DNA from: Bacteroidales bacterium
GTDB taxonomy: Bacteria; Bacteroidota; Bacteroidia; Bacteroidales; F082
DNA: 53,303 bases
Direction: 5' to 3'
Assembly: GCA_017460915.1 (NCBI GenBank)
Contig: JAFUAA010000018.1
Coordinates: 1 to 53,303, forward strand
In this document: one piece after another, positions 1 through 8,510 of the stretch
How positions within the stretch are numbered: the stretch's first letter is position 1
How the letters are laid out: each line of letters begins with the position of its first letter
The notes under the pieces: model-generated
The model's input: the letters and a program-made list of their open reading frames with translations, nothing else
Told to the model about the DNA's origin: nothing
The model's database searches: none
Program-made: the position numbers and the translations under genes

Positions 1-105
1 AGGTTCATCAGTGGGTTTTTCTTGGCATTGGAAGAAAATCAAACACGTCAGGACAAGAAGAAAGCCGGCCATTGATGGTTGGTCGGCTCCCTGACCTGTC
101 GTCAT
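1..105 (-). CDS. Lipoprotein, 5' end only (runs off the window)
   Basis: The minus strand opens an ATG at 105 and stays open to the window edge, giving 35 residues. A second in-frame ATG at 72 begins a hydrophobic stretch, MAGFLLVLTCLIFFQC, that ends in a cysteine followed by QEKPTDEP. This is the pattern of a Bacteroidota lipoprotein signal with a polar linker. The shorter start at 72 gives the cleaner signal peptide but lacks N-terminal positive charges, so the start is uncertain. A TAnnTTTG box lies 67 bp upstream of the longer start. The mature protein is outside the window and its function cannot be told. Confidence 0.55.
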   Translation of the reverse strand, partial: MTTGQGADQPSMAGFLLVLTCLIFFQCQEKPTDEP

Positions 106-171
106 ATCTTCGCAGCCTATTCCTCACGGGGTTGCTCCCCAGCAGAGCCCCGCTATGCTTCAGCTACGGCG

Positions 172-179
172 CAAAGGTA
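172..179 (-). promoter_or_regulatory. Promoter -7 box for the left-edge lipoprotein
   Basis: On the minus strand this reads TACCTTTG, a match to the Bacteroidota -7 consensus TAnnTTTG. It lies upstream of the lipoprotein start at 105 or 72. Confidence 0.5.
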
Positions 180-198
180 ATCAAACATCAGACTTCCG

Positions 199-280
199 GG
201 TCGTTTGACCTCAATCTTTCAGCCTGCAATTTGACCCATTGAACAACAACACTCGTTTTTTAGCCTGCAATTTGACCCAT
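199..280. repeat. Two direct 19-bp repeats, possible IS21-type terminal repeats
   Basis: AGCCTGCAATTTGACCCAT occurs at 221-239 and again at 262-280, 41 bp apart. A related TTTGACC lies at 204-210 inside the palindrome GGTCGTTTGACC. Multiple short TTTGACCCA-like repeats near an end are a known feature of IS21-family elements, so this may be a leftover end. No istA or istB gene is in the window, so the assignment is tentative. Confidence 0.4.
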
Positions 281-296
281 ACGCCTTTATTTCTTG

Positions 297-426
297 CTTG
301 AGTTCAAAGGTTTCCACGCCCCACCGCCTAACAAATTATTCCACGCCATACCATGTACGGCATTTCATAACTAATTCTTGGCGGTAGTGCCCTCAAAGAG
401 GGCGTGTGGAAAATTTTGAACTCAAG
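297..426. repeat. 130-bp inverted-repeat element, MITE-like
   Basis: Positions 297-321 (CTTGAGTTCAAAGGTTTCC...) and 400-426 form terminal inverted repeats of about 25 bp that agree except for a GG/AT change and one inserted base. Further pairing lies inside: CACCGCC near 322 with GGCGGT near 380, and a perfect hairpin GCCCTC-AAA-GAGGGC at 389-403. There is no coding capacity. A non-autonomous transposon (MITE) or a large transcribed hairpin would fit. The rest of the gap from 427 to 550 holds only the leftward promoter box at 501-508. Confidence 0.5.
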
Positions 427-500
427 AAAAAGCTACAAACGCTATTTATTCTATGTCAATATGTTGTTTTGCTTACATGATTCGTGTGTTTTATTGGGTG

Positions 501-508
501 CAAAGATA
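501..508 (-). promoter_or_regulatory. Leftward -7 box without an obvious gene
   Basis: The minus strand reads TATCTTTG. Transcription would run left through the inverted-repeat element and the short direct repeats. No convincing open frame follows before the lipoprotein start at 105. Confidence 0.3.
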
Positions 509-550
509 TAAAACTTTGGGTTTCAAAATCCGATCAAGGATCGTTTATCA

Positions 551-1915
551 TCAAATCTTTCCCATCGCATACAGCGGCACAATGCGCACATGGCGGATTT
601 CTCCGTTGTCTTGTGGGTTGGAATAGTCGAATTCGCCAAAGTTCTCCAACGAACAGCGTACAGCCTCGTGCAAATGCTTTTCCCGCATGAAGGTCCAAAG
701 GCTTTTCATCCCGCCTTGTGTGCTGGCTTTTACCTCGATGGGGAGCACTTCCATGTCCTTGATTTGCAGGTAATCCACTTCAGCGGTGCTGTTGCCTGTT
801 TTCTCCCAATAATACATTTTGGGCCTTTGGATGGGGCTTTTGTGGCGCGCCATCTCAAGTCCGGCAAACATCTCCGTAATGGCTCCTTTGTTGACAAGGT
901 CGTGGGGCGAACCTAGCATGATGAGTTCCATCAGTTGGCGCGATTCTGCTTGGTCGAGTTGCAGCACTGAGAGCAACAGGCCTGGGTCAAGGAAAAGGTA
1001 CTTGACACGGTTGGATTTGGCTTCTGCATCTAATGGGATGCCATTGGCAGCAGAGGCAATCACGGGGATGATAATGCTTGCTTGGGTCAGTTGCCGTAGG
1101 GCTTCCCTGATAAGTTGACTCCTTACGTCTCTGGCAATTTTGGTTAAAGAGACAGGTTTGCCAACTTGGTGACATACGCTGCGCATGACGACACGGAGCA
1201 GGTCGGGATTGGCTTTTTTCTTGTATTTGTTGAAGTCGTCCTCGTAGGTGAGAATGATGTCGTTGTGGACTTTTTGGCAACGCAGGAAATCCTTGTCATT
1301 TACCCATGTGGCCACGGCTTCGGGCATACCGCCTACCATAAGGTAGATGCGGAACATTTCAACAAGTTTGTCGTGAAAAGGCAAGTCTAACGGATGTTGG
1401 CTATCGGCCATGTCGCGCATGTTGGCAAGGCCTTGGTTGCCCGTGGCAACAAGGAATTCGTCGAAGGTCATGGGATACATAAACAAGGAGTGGATTCTGC
1501 CCACACCGAAAGTGGATAGGCTTTCGAGGGCGAATTCAAGAAGCGAGCCGGCGGCAATGACATGCAAATCGGGATAGTCTTCCTTGAAAAAACGCAATGC
1601 CATAATCGCCTCCTGACATTCTTGGATTTCGTCCAAAAACAACAAGGTCTTGCCTGGCTCAATTGGTACATTGACGTAGTTTGAGATTTTGCCGGCAATC
1701 AGTTTCACGTCAAAGTCGCCAGAAAAGAAAGCCTTGGCCTCCCTTTGGCGTTCAAAGTTGATTTCGGCAAAATACTTGAATTGTTTTCCCAAATGCTTTG
1801 CAGCGGACGACTTTCCCACCTGACGCGCTCCTCGCAAAAGCAATGGTTTATGTGTGGAATCGTTCTTCCATTCGATGAGATAGTCGTCTATGATTCTGGT
1901 AAAGTATTCTTTCAT
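551..1915 (-). CDS. AAA-family ATPase with DUF4143 domain
   Basis: The protein has 454 residues and begins MKEYFTRIIDDYLIEW at the ATG at 1915. A longer open frame to 2200 exists, but it only reads through promoter and repeat DNA. The Walker A motif is GARQVGKSSA at about residues 29-38 and Walker B is TLLFLDEIQ at about 97-105, followed by a sensor-like AAGSLL. The C-terminal half matches the DUF4143 pattern, with a helical winged-helix-like part and a nuclease-fold-like end carrying AEVDYL and PIEVKA. Families of this AAA_14/DUF4143 type are numerous in Bacteroidales and their substrates are mostly unknown. Some resemble conflict or mobile-element ATPases. The gene is monocistronic as far as seen, with its own promoter at 1941-1948. 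Confidence 0.85.
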   Translation of the reverse strand: MKEYFTRIIDDYLIEWKNDSTHKPLLLRGARQVGKSSAAKHLGKQFKYFAEINFERQREAKAFFSGDFDVKLIAGKISNYVNVPIEPGKTLLFLDEIQECQEAIMALRFFKEDYPDLHVIAAGSLLEFALESLSTFGVGRIHSLFMYPMTFDEFLVATGNQGLANMRDMADSQHPLDLPFHDKLVEMFRIYLMVGGMPEAVATWVNDKDFLRCQKVHNDIILTYEDDFNKYKKKANPDLLRVVMRSVCHQVGKPVSLTKIARDVRSQLIREALRQLTQASIIIPVIASAANGIPLDAEAKSNRVKYLFLDPGLLLSVLQLDQAESRQLMELIMLGSPHDLVNKGAITEMFAGLEMARHKSPIQRPKMYYWEKTGNSTAEVDYLQIKDMEVLPIEVKASTQGGMKSLWTFMREKHLHEAVRCSLENFGEFDYSNPQDNGEIRHVRIVPLYAMGKI

Positions 1916-1940
1916 TGTATAAAATATTGATTTCGTGCTG

Positions 1941-1948
1941 CAAAAATA
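1941..1948 (-). promoter_or_regulatory. Promoter -7 box of the DUF4143 ATPase
   Basis: The minus strand reads TATTTTTG. Transcription would start near 1934, leaving a leader of about 20 nt. A TTGG about 20 bp upstream lies inside the first 33-bp repeat and could be the -33 region. This placement supports 1915 as the true start codon. Confidence 0.6.
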
Positions 1949-1956
1949 CAATATTC

Positions 1957-2046
1957 TGTCGAAATCCAAGAAATAATATATCAAAAATTTGTCGAAATCC
2001 AAGAAATAATATGCCAGTTTTTTGTCAAAATCCAATAAAAAAGTAG
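1957..2046. repeat. Three 33-bp tandem repeats upstream of the ATPase promoter
   Basis: TGTCGAAATCCAAGAAATAA begins at 1957 and 1990, and a diverged third copy, TGTCAAAATCCAATAAAA, begins at 2023. The period is exactly 33 bp. The copies abut the -33 region of the ATPase promoter, as regulatory iterons would. Because 33 is a multiple of three, they also read as an 11-residue repeat (YYFLDFDK...) in the ATPase frame, but this lies upstream of the inferred start. Confidence 0.75.
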
Positions 2047-2104
2047 AGACGGTGCATGCACCGTCTCTACAAATTTCGGCGTTTTCTGCGCATTCTGCGT
2101 GAAA
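2043..2104. repeat. 28-bp perfect palindrome plus dispersed-type repeat
   Basis: Positions 2043-2070 form a perfect palindrome: GTAGAGACGGTGCA followed by its exact reverse complement. Short palindromes of the GTAGAGACG...CGTCTCTAC kind are dispersed in many bacterial genomes. The following TTCTGCGCATTCTGCGTGAA (2084-2103) is another common intergenic repeat type. Between convergent-spaced minus genes it may act as a REP-like element or as a terminator for gcvP, although no T-run follows. Confidence 0.6.
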
Positions 2105-2111
2105 CAAATCC

Positions 2112-4976
2112 TTATTCCACGCTGAACTTGCAAACCAGATTCCTGTCGCCGTAGGCATCGTCGATGCGGGTGACGTGCGGGAAGTACTTGTCCTGCACAT
2201 CGCTCTTCATCGGGAAGCCGGCCTCTTCACGGGTGAAGGGGAAGCTCCACTCGTTGGCCATCAGCATCTCGGCGGTGTAAGGCGCGTGGTTGATGATGCT
2301 GTTGCCCTTCTCGGCCTTGCCGTCCTCGATGTCCTGGATTTCCTTGCGGATCTGGATCATTGCGTCGACGAAGCGGTCGAGTTCGGCCAGAGGCTCGCTC
2401 TCAGTGGGTTCCACCATCAGCGTCTCGTGCACGGGGAAGGCCACGGTAGGAGCGTGGAAGCCGAAGTCCATCAGGCGCTTGGCGATGTCGATGGCGGCAA
2501 CGCCCGTCGCCTTGTTGATGCCGTTGATGTCGAGGATCATCTCGTGGCCCACATGACCGTGGTTGCCGGTATACAGAATCGGGTAGTAGTCCTTCAGTCT
2601 GTCCTTCAGGTAGTTGGCGTTGAGGATGGCACCCAAGGTGGCTTTCTTCAGACCTTCGCCGCCCAACATCTTGAGGTAGCAATAGGTGATGGTCAGGATT
2701 TGTGCGCTACCAAACGGAGCAGCCGAAACGGCGCCTTCTTGCTTGTCGCCACCGCAGTGGAACAGGATGTGCGAAGGCAGATAGGGTTTCAGGTGCTCGG
2801 CCACGCCGATGGGACCCACGCCAGGACCGCCACCGCCGTGCGGGATGGCAAAGGTCTTGTGCAGGTTGAGGTGGCACACGTCGGCACCGATGAAGCCGGG
2901 GCTGGTGAGGCCGACTTGGGCGTTCATGTTGGCACCGTCCATATAGACTTGGCCGCCGTTGTCGTGAACGATCTTCACGAGGGTGCGGATGCCGTCTTCG
3001 TAGATGCCGTGTGTCGAAGGATAGGTGACCATAAAGGCGGCCAGATTGTCCTTGTATTGCTCGGCTTTGTCTTTGGCGTCGTCAAGGTTGATGTTGCCGT
3101 TTTCGTCGCAGGCGACGACTACCACTTGCATGCCGGCCATGGCAGCCGAAGCGGGGTTGGTGCCGTGGGCCGAAGCAGGAATCAGGCAGATGTTGCGGTG
3201 ACCTTGACCGTTGGCCTCTTGGTAACGGCGGATGGTGAGCAATCCGGCATATTCGCCGTTGGCGCCCGAGTTAGGCATAAAGCTCATGCCCTTGAAGCCT
3301 GTGATTTCGCAGAGGTCTTTCTCCATCTCGGCGATGAGTTCGAGGTAGCCTTCCACTTGGTCGGCGGAGACGAAAGGATGGATGTTGCCAAACTCAGGCC
3401 AGCTGAGGGCGTACATCGAGGTAGCGGGGTTCAACTTCATCGTGCAGCTTCCGAGTGGAATCATGCAGCGGTTGAGGCTGAGGTCGCGGTTCTCGAGTTT
3501 CTTCATGTAACGCATCATGTCGGTCTCGCTGCGGTACTTGAAGAACAGCGGGGCCTGCATGAACTTGCTGGTGCGGCGCATCTCAGGTTGGATGCCACAG
3601 AAATTCTTGCAGTTGGGGTCGCAGACCAACTCTTCGTGCTGCTTGCCGAGGGCTTCGGCGACAACAATGCCGATTTCGTTGAGGTCTTCCTTGGTCGTGG
3701 TCTCGTCGATGCTGATGCCGAAGTGTTGCTTGTCGATGATGCGGAAGTTCATGCCATGTTTCTCGGCGGCTTCCTTCACCTTGCAGGTGCAAACGTCGTC
3801 AGGCATTTCGAACAGCAGTGTGTCGAAGAAGTGTTGGTTGAGTTGCTTCACGCCGAGTTTGGCCAGCTCACCGCAAAGTTTGCCGGCGAGGCAATTAATA
3901 TGGTGTGCGATTTCAATCAGGCCATCGGGACCGTGATACACGGCATAGAAGCCCGACATGATGGCCAACAAAGCCTGCGCGGTGCAAATGTTGGACGTGG
4001 CTTTTTCGCGCTTGATGTGTTGCTCGCGGGTTTGCAAAGCCAGACGGAAAGCGGGATTGCCGAGGGCATCGACGCTGATACCGATGATGCGGCCAGGCAT
4101 CTCGCGCTTATAGGCCTCGGTGGTGGCGAAGTAACCGGCGTGAGGACCGCCGAATCCCATCGGCAGGCCGAAACGTTGGTTGGAACCGAGCACCACATCG
4201 GCACCCCATTCGCCAGGAGGCGTGATAAGGGTGAGGCTCAGCAAATCGGCGGCCACGGCCACTTGCATGCCTTTGGCCTTCCATTCGGCAACTTTGGCGC
4301 GGTTGTCGACGATTTCACCGAATTGGTTCGGGCACTGGATGAGTACACCGAAATATTCCTCGCTGCAATCGAACTTGTTGATGTCGTCCACCACGACTTC
4401 AATGCCTTGGAAGTGGGCGCGGGTCTTGATGACCTCGATGCTCTGCGGGAACACGTCGCAGGCCACGAAGAACTTCTTCACGCCGGCCCTCACTTGGGCG
4501 CGGCTGCGGGCGTGCCAGAACATCAGCATGGCTTCGGCGGCGGCGGTGCCTTCGTCGAGCAGGCTGGCGTTGGCCAACGGCAGCGCGGTAAGGTCGCTGA
4601 TAACGGTTTGGTAGTTCACGAGGGCTTCCAAACGGCCTTGCGAAATTTCAGCCTGATAGGGAGTGTAAGAGGTGTACCAGCCCGGATTTTCAAGGATGTT
4701 GCGCATGATGACGCCTGGGGTGATGGTGTTGTAGTAGCCCAAGCCGATGTAGGTGCGGAACTGCTTGTTCTTGGCGCCGATGGCTTTCAGGTGGCTGATG
4801 ACTTCGTATTCGCTCATGCCTTCAGGCAGGTCGAGGTCTTTGGGCAGACGAATCTCGGGAGCGATGATTTCGTCGACAAGTTGTTCTTGCGATGCCACGC
4901 CGATGACCTTGAGCATCTTCTCTGCATCGGATGCGGTGGGACCGTTGTGGCGTTTGATGAAGTTGTTTCTAATCAT
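2112..4976 (-). CDS. gcvP: Glycine dehydrogenase (decarboxylating), P-protein
   Basis: The protein has 954 residues, the usual length for a single-chain P-protein. It catalyses PLP-dependent decarboxylation of glycine, passing the aminomethyl group to lipoyl H-protein in the glycine cleavage system. Both homologous halves are present. The N-terminal half begins MIRNNFIKRHNGPT and contains TYIGLGYYNTITPGVI. The C-terminal half has CTMKLNPA, SAHGTNPASAAMAGM and HLNLHKTFAIPHGGGGPG, which holds the PLP-binding lysine. gcvT and gcvH are not next to it. The upstream gene on the same strand is 33 bp away, so co-transcription is possible. A long open frame on the opposite strand is only its shadow. 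Confidence 0.97.
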   Translation of the reverse strand: MIRNNFIKRHNGPTASDAEKMLKVIGVASQEQLVDEIIAPEIRLPKDLDLPEGMSEYEVISHLKAIGAKNKQFRTYIGLGYYNTITPGVIMRNILENPGWYTSYTPYQAEISQGRLEALVNYQTVISDLTALPLANASLLDEGTAAAEAMLMFWHARSRAQVRAGVKKFFVACDVFPQSIEVIKTRAHFQGIEVVVDDINKFDCSEEYFGVLIQCPNQFGEIVDNRAKVAEWKAKGMQVAVAADLLSLTLITPPGEWGADVVLGSNQRFGLPMGFGGPHAGYFATTEAYKREMPGRIIGISVDALGNPAFRLALQTREQHIKREKATSNICTAQALLAIMSGFYAVYHGPDGLIEIAHHINCLAGKLCGELAKLGVKQLNQHFFDTLLFEMPDDVCTCKVKEAAEKHGMNFRIIDKQHFGISIDETTTKEDLNEIGIVVAEALGKQHEELVCDPNCKNFCGIQPEMRRTSKFMQAPLFFKYRSETDMMRYMKKLENRDLSLNRCMIPLGSCTMKLNPATSMYALSWPEFGNIHPFVSADQVEGYLELIAEMEKDLCEITGFKGMSFMPNSGANGEYAGLLTIRRYQEANGQGHRNICLIPASAHGTNPASAAMAGMQVVVVACDENGNINLDDAKDKAEQYKDNLAAFMVTYPSTHGIYEDGIRTLVKIVHDNGGQVYMDGANMNAQVGLTSPGFIGADVCHLNLHKTFAIPHGGGGPGVGPIGVAEHLKPYLPSHILFHCGGDKQEGAVSAAPFGSAQILTITYCYLKMLGGEGLKKATLGAILNANYLKDRLKDYYPILYTGNHGHVGHEMILDINGINKATGVAAIDIAKRLMDFGFHAPTVAFPVHETLMVEPTESEPLAELDRFVDAMIQIRKEIQDIEDGKAEKGNSIINHAPYTAEMLMANEWSFPFTREEAGFPMKSDVQDKYFPHVTRIDDAYGDRNLVCKFSVE

Positions 4977-5009
4977 ATACGATTCGTTTTGAATTTGTTA
5001 TGTTGTTTC

Positions 5010-5765
5010 TTAATTGTATTCTTTGAGTTTCTTGACCAAGTCGTCAATAGTCTCGATTTTTTCGATTTCCGAGGCTGGAACCTTGCGCAACTTGCCCGAC
5101 CATTCCTTGAAGGCCGAAGTGTTTTGCAGTATGGTCAACCTCAGGTAGTCATATTCTTCGCCAGAGACTTGGCCTTTGTTGTTGAAGAACAGGTCGTGAT
5201 AAGAGTCCATCATAAGGGTACGCTGATGAATCAGGTTCCAGAATTCTTGCTTGAACTGGGCGCTCGGGTCGTTGGTGGGTTGAGGTGTCTCTGGGTTGGG
5301 TTGTTCGGCCTCGACGGTCTCTTGCACGGACTTTTCAACTGAAGCGTTCGTATTGTCAACGGAAATTTCTACGGGTTTTTCTGTCGTGTCGGAGGGTGAG
5401 GCCAAGACTTCGTTTTTTGGCTCGTTGGGGATGGGTTTGGCCGGTTGCGGTTCTTTGAAGACGTTGGCGGCCAATATCGCCACAACTGCGATGATGACGA
5501 TGATGCCAATAGCCAAAAGGAATTTCCATAGGTTCGATCTGAGGACCTCAATGAATGATTCCTTCTCGTATTCAGCGATGAGCTTGCCATCATATATCTG
5601 GTTGTTGGCCTCGGGGTCGAATTTGAAGCCGACGAAAACGTAGCCTTTCGGGGGGATGATGTAGTCTTCCACATCACGTCCGTCCTCGAAAGTCGAATAG
5701 GGACAACCGTCCATTTTCTTCCCCTTTCCGGGGTCGATGCTAAAATGCCTTTCCTTAAAATCCAT
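5010..5765 (-). CDS. Single-pass membrane protein of unknown function
   Basis: The protein has 251 residues. The N-terminal 90 residues are soluble and include CPYSTFEDGRDVEDYIIPPKGYVFVGFKFDP. One strong transmembrane segment, KFLLAIGIIVIIAVVAILAA, lies at about residues 82-101. It is followed by a Pro/Glu/Thr-rich linker at about 105-165 and a helical C-terminal domain. The layout suggests a cytosolic sensor-like head, a membrane anchor and a periplasmic domain. I do not recognise the family. It lies 20 bp downstream of a lipoprotein gene and 33 bp upstream of gcvP, so the three may form one transcript. Confidence 0.75.
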   Translation of the reverse strand: MDFKERHFSIDPGKGKKMDGCPYSTFEDGRDVEDYIIPPKGYVFVGFKFDPEANNQIYDGKLIAEYEKESFIEVLRSNLWKFLLAIGIIVIIAVVAILAANVFKEPQPAKPIPNEPKNEVLASPSDTTEKPVEISVDNTNASVEKSVQETVEAEQPNPETPQPTNDPSAQFKQEFWNLIHQRTLMMDSYHDLFFNNKGQVSGEEYDYLRLTILQNTSAFKEWSGKLRKVPASEIEKIETIDDLVKKLKEYN

Positions 5766-5785
5766 TTCCGTATGCTTTCGGGAGG

Positions 5786-6376
5786 TCAGTTCAACACTTT
5801 GTTCATTGTGATGAAATCGGGATAGGCGAGTTGCTGGTTGTTGATGCTGATGTAGGGCTTCACCTTCAGGCCCACGTTGACGGGGTCGCTGCTGGCGCCG
5901 GCAAGTTTGAAAGCCAAGTTGACGATGGCATCAGCCGACTCGCCGCTGAACAGTTGGAACAAGTCGGTGGTGATGGGAATGCTGACAATGTTGCTGGATT
6001 GGGCTGGCACGTTGATGCCTTGGTTCAAGGTAGTGCTGATCACTTGTTTCCCGTTGAGGCTCAGGATGTAATCCATCTTGGCCATCGAAGCGGCAATGGA
6101 GTTGGGATTGTCGACTTTCACGTTGGCGTTGAAGGTCACGGGCAGTTGCTTGTTCATGATGGCATTGGCCAAAGTGAGCAGCTGGGCAGCGTTGAGGTCG
6201 GTTTTCTGCATTCCTTTGCTCAGGTTGACGCCGAGCATCTGGATTTGGTTGACGCTGTCGAAATTAAAGGTGCAGTTGGCGAAATTGGCCATCTGCGCGA
6301 CTTGGTTCAGTACTTCGCATGATGAAAGTCCCAATGCGACAAAAAGGATGATAAGTGTTCTCTTGACTTTTGACAT
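5786..6376 (-). CDS. LEA type 2-like lipoprotein
   Basis: The protein has 196 residues and begins MSKVKRTLIILFVALGLSSC, a clear lipoprotein signal with the lipidated cysteine at about residue 20. The mature part has the pattern of a LEA14-like (water stress and hypersensitive response) beta-sandwich: NVKVDNPNSIAASMAKMDYILSLNGK, then an alternating polar/apolar stretch ending PYISINNQQLAYPDF. Proteins of this kind are common in Bacteroidota envelopes, and their role is unclear. It is followed closely by the single-pass membrane protein gene. No canonical promoter box was found in the 96 bp between its start and the typA terminator. Confidence 0.75.
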   Translation of the reverse strand: MSKVKRTLIILFVALGLSSCEVLNQVAQMANFANCTFNFDSVNQIQMLGVNLSKGMQKTDLNAAQLLTLANAIMNKQLPVTFNANVKVDNPNSIAASMAKMDYILSLNGKQVISTTLNQGINVPAQSSNIVSIPITTDLFQLFSGESADAIVNLAFKLAGASSDPVNVGLKVKPYISINNQQLAYPDFITMNKVLN

Positions 6377-6472
6377 AATATGATAACATTTTAATTTTTA
6401 ATCATTTAAATGAGCCAATAGGAATCCCGTAAAAGTGGAGCATCCTGCTCGTTTTCAAATTTGCAATAATAC

Positions 6473-6501
6473 GAAAAAAGTCAGACACGTAGCCCGACTT
6501 T
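6473..6501 (-). terminator. Rho-independent terminator of typA
   Basis: On the minus strand a stem AAGTC...GACTT, extended by wobble pairs (GGGC with GTCT), is followed directly by TTTTTT. It lies 18 bp downstream of the typA stop codon. Confidence 0.6.
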
Positions 6502-6518
6502 GTGGAAAATATTTCCGT

Positions 6519-8333
6519 TTATTCCTCGCCACGGCGCGAGGCGCGTTTGCGCTCCAGCTCGTCGAGGATGATTTTGCGCAGACGCAGGCTCTTGGGCGTT
6601 ACCTCAAGATATTCGTCGTCGCGGATGTATTCCATGTATTCCTCCAGCGAGAAACGTACAGGCGGGATGAGGCGAATGGCCTCGTCGCTGCCCGAGGCGC
6701 GCACGTTGGTGAGGTGCTTGGTCTTGCACACGTTGATGACGATGTCGTTCGAGCGCGTGTTCTCGCCGATGACCTCGCCAGCGTAAACGTCTTCGTTCGG
6801 GTTGACGAAGAAGGTGCCACGGTCTTGCAGCTTCCAGATGGCGTAAGGGATGGCTTGGCCCGTCTCCATCGAAATCAAGGCACCGACGTTGCGGCTCGGC
6901 ATTTCGCCCTTCCAAGGCTCGTAGTCCTTGAAGCGGTGCGAAACGATGGCTTCGCCTTCAGTGACGGTTAATAGTGTGTTTCTCAGTCCGATAAGTCCGC
7001 GCGACGGGATGTCGAAGTCGAGGCACATGCGGTCGCCCTTGGGCTCCATCTGTGTCATTTCGCCTTTGCGGGCGCTCACCTGTTCGATGACGCGACCGGC
7101 AAAATCCTCGGGCACGAGGACGGTCAAGGCTTCGATGGGTTCGCATTTCACGTCGTCGATGTACTTGACAATCACTTTGGGCTGTCCGAGTTGGAACTCG
7201 TAGCCCTCGCGGCGCATGGTTTCCACCAAAATGCTGAGGTGCAGGATGCCGCGACCGTAAACCATCAGCGCATCGGGCGAATCGGTGTCTTCCACCTTCA
7301 GGGCGAGGTTCTTCTCGGTTTCCTTGTAAAGACGCTCGCGCAGGTGGCGTGAGGTGACGTATTTGCCTTCCTTGCCGAAGAATGGTGAGTTGTTGATAGT
7401 GAACAACATACTCATCGTAGGCTCGTCCACATGGATGGGTGGCAGCGCCTCGGGATTCTCGTAGTCGGCCACGGTGTCGCCGATCTCGAAGTCGTCGATG
7501 CCCATCAGCGCGATGATGTCGCCTGCCTCGACGGGTTTCTTGGTACGTTCCTTGCCCAAGCCTTCAAAGGTATAGAGTTCCTTGATGGTCGATTTGGTCA
7601 CCGAGCCGTCGCGCTTCACGAGCGAAACATTTTGTCCGGCTTGCAACGTGCCGCGTTTCAGGCGACCCACGGCGATACGGCCCACATAGGAGCTGTAATC
7701 CAAAGAGGTAATCAGCATTTGTGGCGTGCCTTCCTCGAATTTGGCGGGCGGAATGGTGTCGATGATGACGTCCAAAAGGTAGGAGACGTTGTCGGTGACG
7801 TTCTCCCAGTGGTCCGACATCCAGCCTCGTTTCGAGGAACCGTAGACCGTCGGGAAGTCCAGTTGGTCTTCTGTCGCGCCGAGGTTGAACATCAGGTCGA
7901 AGACGGCCTCTTGCACCTCGTCGGGACGGCAGTTCGGCTTGTCCACCTTGTTGATGACCACGATGGGCTTCAAGCCTAGTTCGATGGCCTTTTGCAGCAC
8001 GAAGCGGGTCTGTGGCATGGGGCCTTCGAAGGCATCGACAAGCAGCAGCACGCCGTCGGCCATATTCAGCACGCGCTCCACCTCGCCGCCGAAGTCGGCG
8101 TGTCCAGGAGTGTCAATGATGTTGATTTTCACGTCTTTGTAGCGCACCGAGACATTCTTCGAAAGGATGGTGATGCCGCGTTCGCGTTCGAGGTCGTTGT
8201 TGTCCAAAATGAGTTGGCCAGGGGCCTCGTCCGATTCCTTGAAGAGTTGGGATTGGTAAAGGATACGGTCCACGAGGGTGGTTTTGCCGTGGTCAACGTG
8301 AGCGATAATCGCTATATTTCTGATATTCTGCAT
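6519..8333 (-). CDS. typA: Ribosome-associated GTPase TypA/BipA
   Basis: The protein has 604 residues, the usual family length. It is a translational GTPase of the EF-G/LepA class involved in ribosome assembly and stress or cold adaptation. The G motifs are all present: [10 protein letters not shown] (G1) near residue 10, RGITI (G2), [12 protein letters not shown] (G3) and NKVDK (G4). The TypA-specific C-terminal domain follows, including [12 protein letters not shown] and the loop near GDRMCLDF. The ATG at 8333 sits about 30 bp downstream of a good -7 box, and a terminator follows the stop codon, so it is probably a single-gene unit. Confidence 0.97.
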   Translation of the reverse strand: MQNIRNIAIIAHVDHGKTTLVDRILYQSQLFKESDEAPGQLILDNNDLERERGITILSKNVSVRYKDVKINIIDTPGHADFGGEVERVLNMADGVLLLVDAFEGPMPQTRFVLQKAIELGLKPIVVINKVDKPNCRPDEVQEAVFDLMFNLGATEDQLDFPTVYGSSKRGWMSDHWENVTDNVSYLLDVIIDTIPPAKFEEGTPQMLITSLDYSSYVGRIAVGRLKRGTLQAGQNVSLVKRDGSVTKSTIKELYTFEGLGKERTKKPVEAGDIIALMGIDDFEIGDTVADYENPEALPPIHVDEPTMSMLFTINNSPFFGKEGKYVTSRHLRERLYKETEKNLALKVEDTDSPDALMVYGRGILHLSILVETMRREGYEFQLGQPKVIVKYIDDVKCEPIEALTVLVPEDFAGRVIEQVSARKGEMTQMEPKGDRMCLDFDIPSRGLIGLRNTLLTVTEGEAIVSHRFKDYEPWKGEMPSRNVGALISMETGQAIPYAIWKLQDRGTFFVNPNEDVYAGEVIGENTRSNDIVINVCKTKHLTNVRASGSDEAIRLIPPVRFSLEEYMEYIRDDEYLEVTPKSLRLRKIILDELERKRASRRGEE

Positions 8334-8364
8334 TTAGTATTAAATTACTTTTGAATTTAAGGCG

Positions 8365-8372
8365 CAAAAATA
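8365..8372 (-). promoter_or_regulatory. Promoter -7 box of typA
   Basis: The minus strand reads TATTTTTG, matching TAnnTTTG, 31 bp upstream of the typA ATG. Confidence 0.6.
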
Positions 8373-8446
8373 CAAAAAAGACGCGATAGAATTGAATTAG
8401 AAATAATAAAACTGATGAAAATCATGACGAGTAATGGAAAAAGTTT

Positions 8447-8454
8447 TACTTTTG
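8447..8454 (+). promoter_or_regulatory. Promoter -7 box of the regulator-NTase/phosphoesterase operon
   Basis: TACTTTTG matches the -7 consensus. Transcription would begin near 8461, immediately in front of the palindromic operator, so a bound protein could block initiation. Confidence 0.6.
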
Positions 8455-8463
8455 CATTCGAAT

Positions 8464-8491
8464 TGTTCGCAATTCGCGAACAGCGAACATT
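8464..8491. promoter_or_regulatory. Palindromic operator, probable autoregulation site
   Basis: TGTTCGCAATTCGCGAACA at 8464-8482 is an inverted repeat of TGTTCGC with a 5-bp spacer. A third half-site, GCGAACA, follows at 8484-8490. It overlaps the expected transcription start and lies 20 bp before the winged-helix regulator gene, the standard position for a self-repressing operator. Confidence 0.6.
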
Positions 8492-8510
8492 TAATTATAA
8501 ATAATTGAAT

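Noticed and set aside
1916-2200. N-terminal extension of the DUF4143 ATPase with the repeat YYFLDFDK
   Set aside because: A -7 box at 1941-1948 lies within it, and the repeat is explained by 33-bp DNA repeats upstream of the promoter.
2175-5342. A 1055-codon plus-strand open frame
   Set aside because: It lies antisense to gcvP and the next gene. Its translation is rich in V, H, D and G without motifs, as mirror frames of GC-biased codons are.
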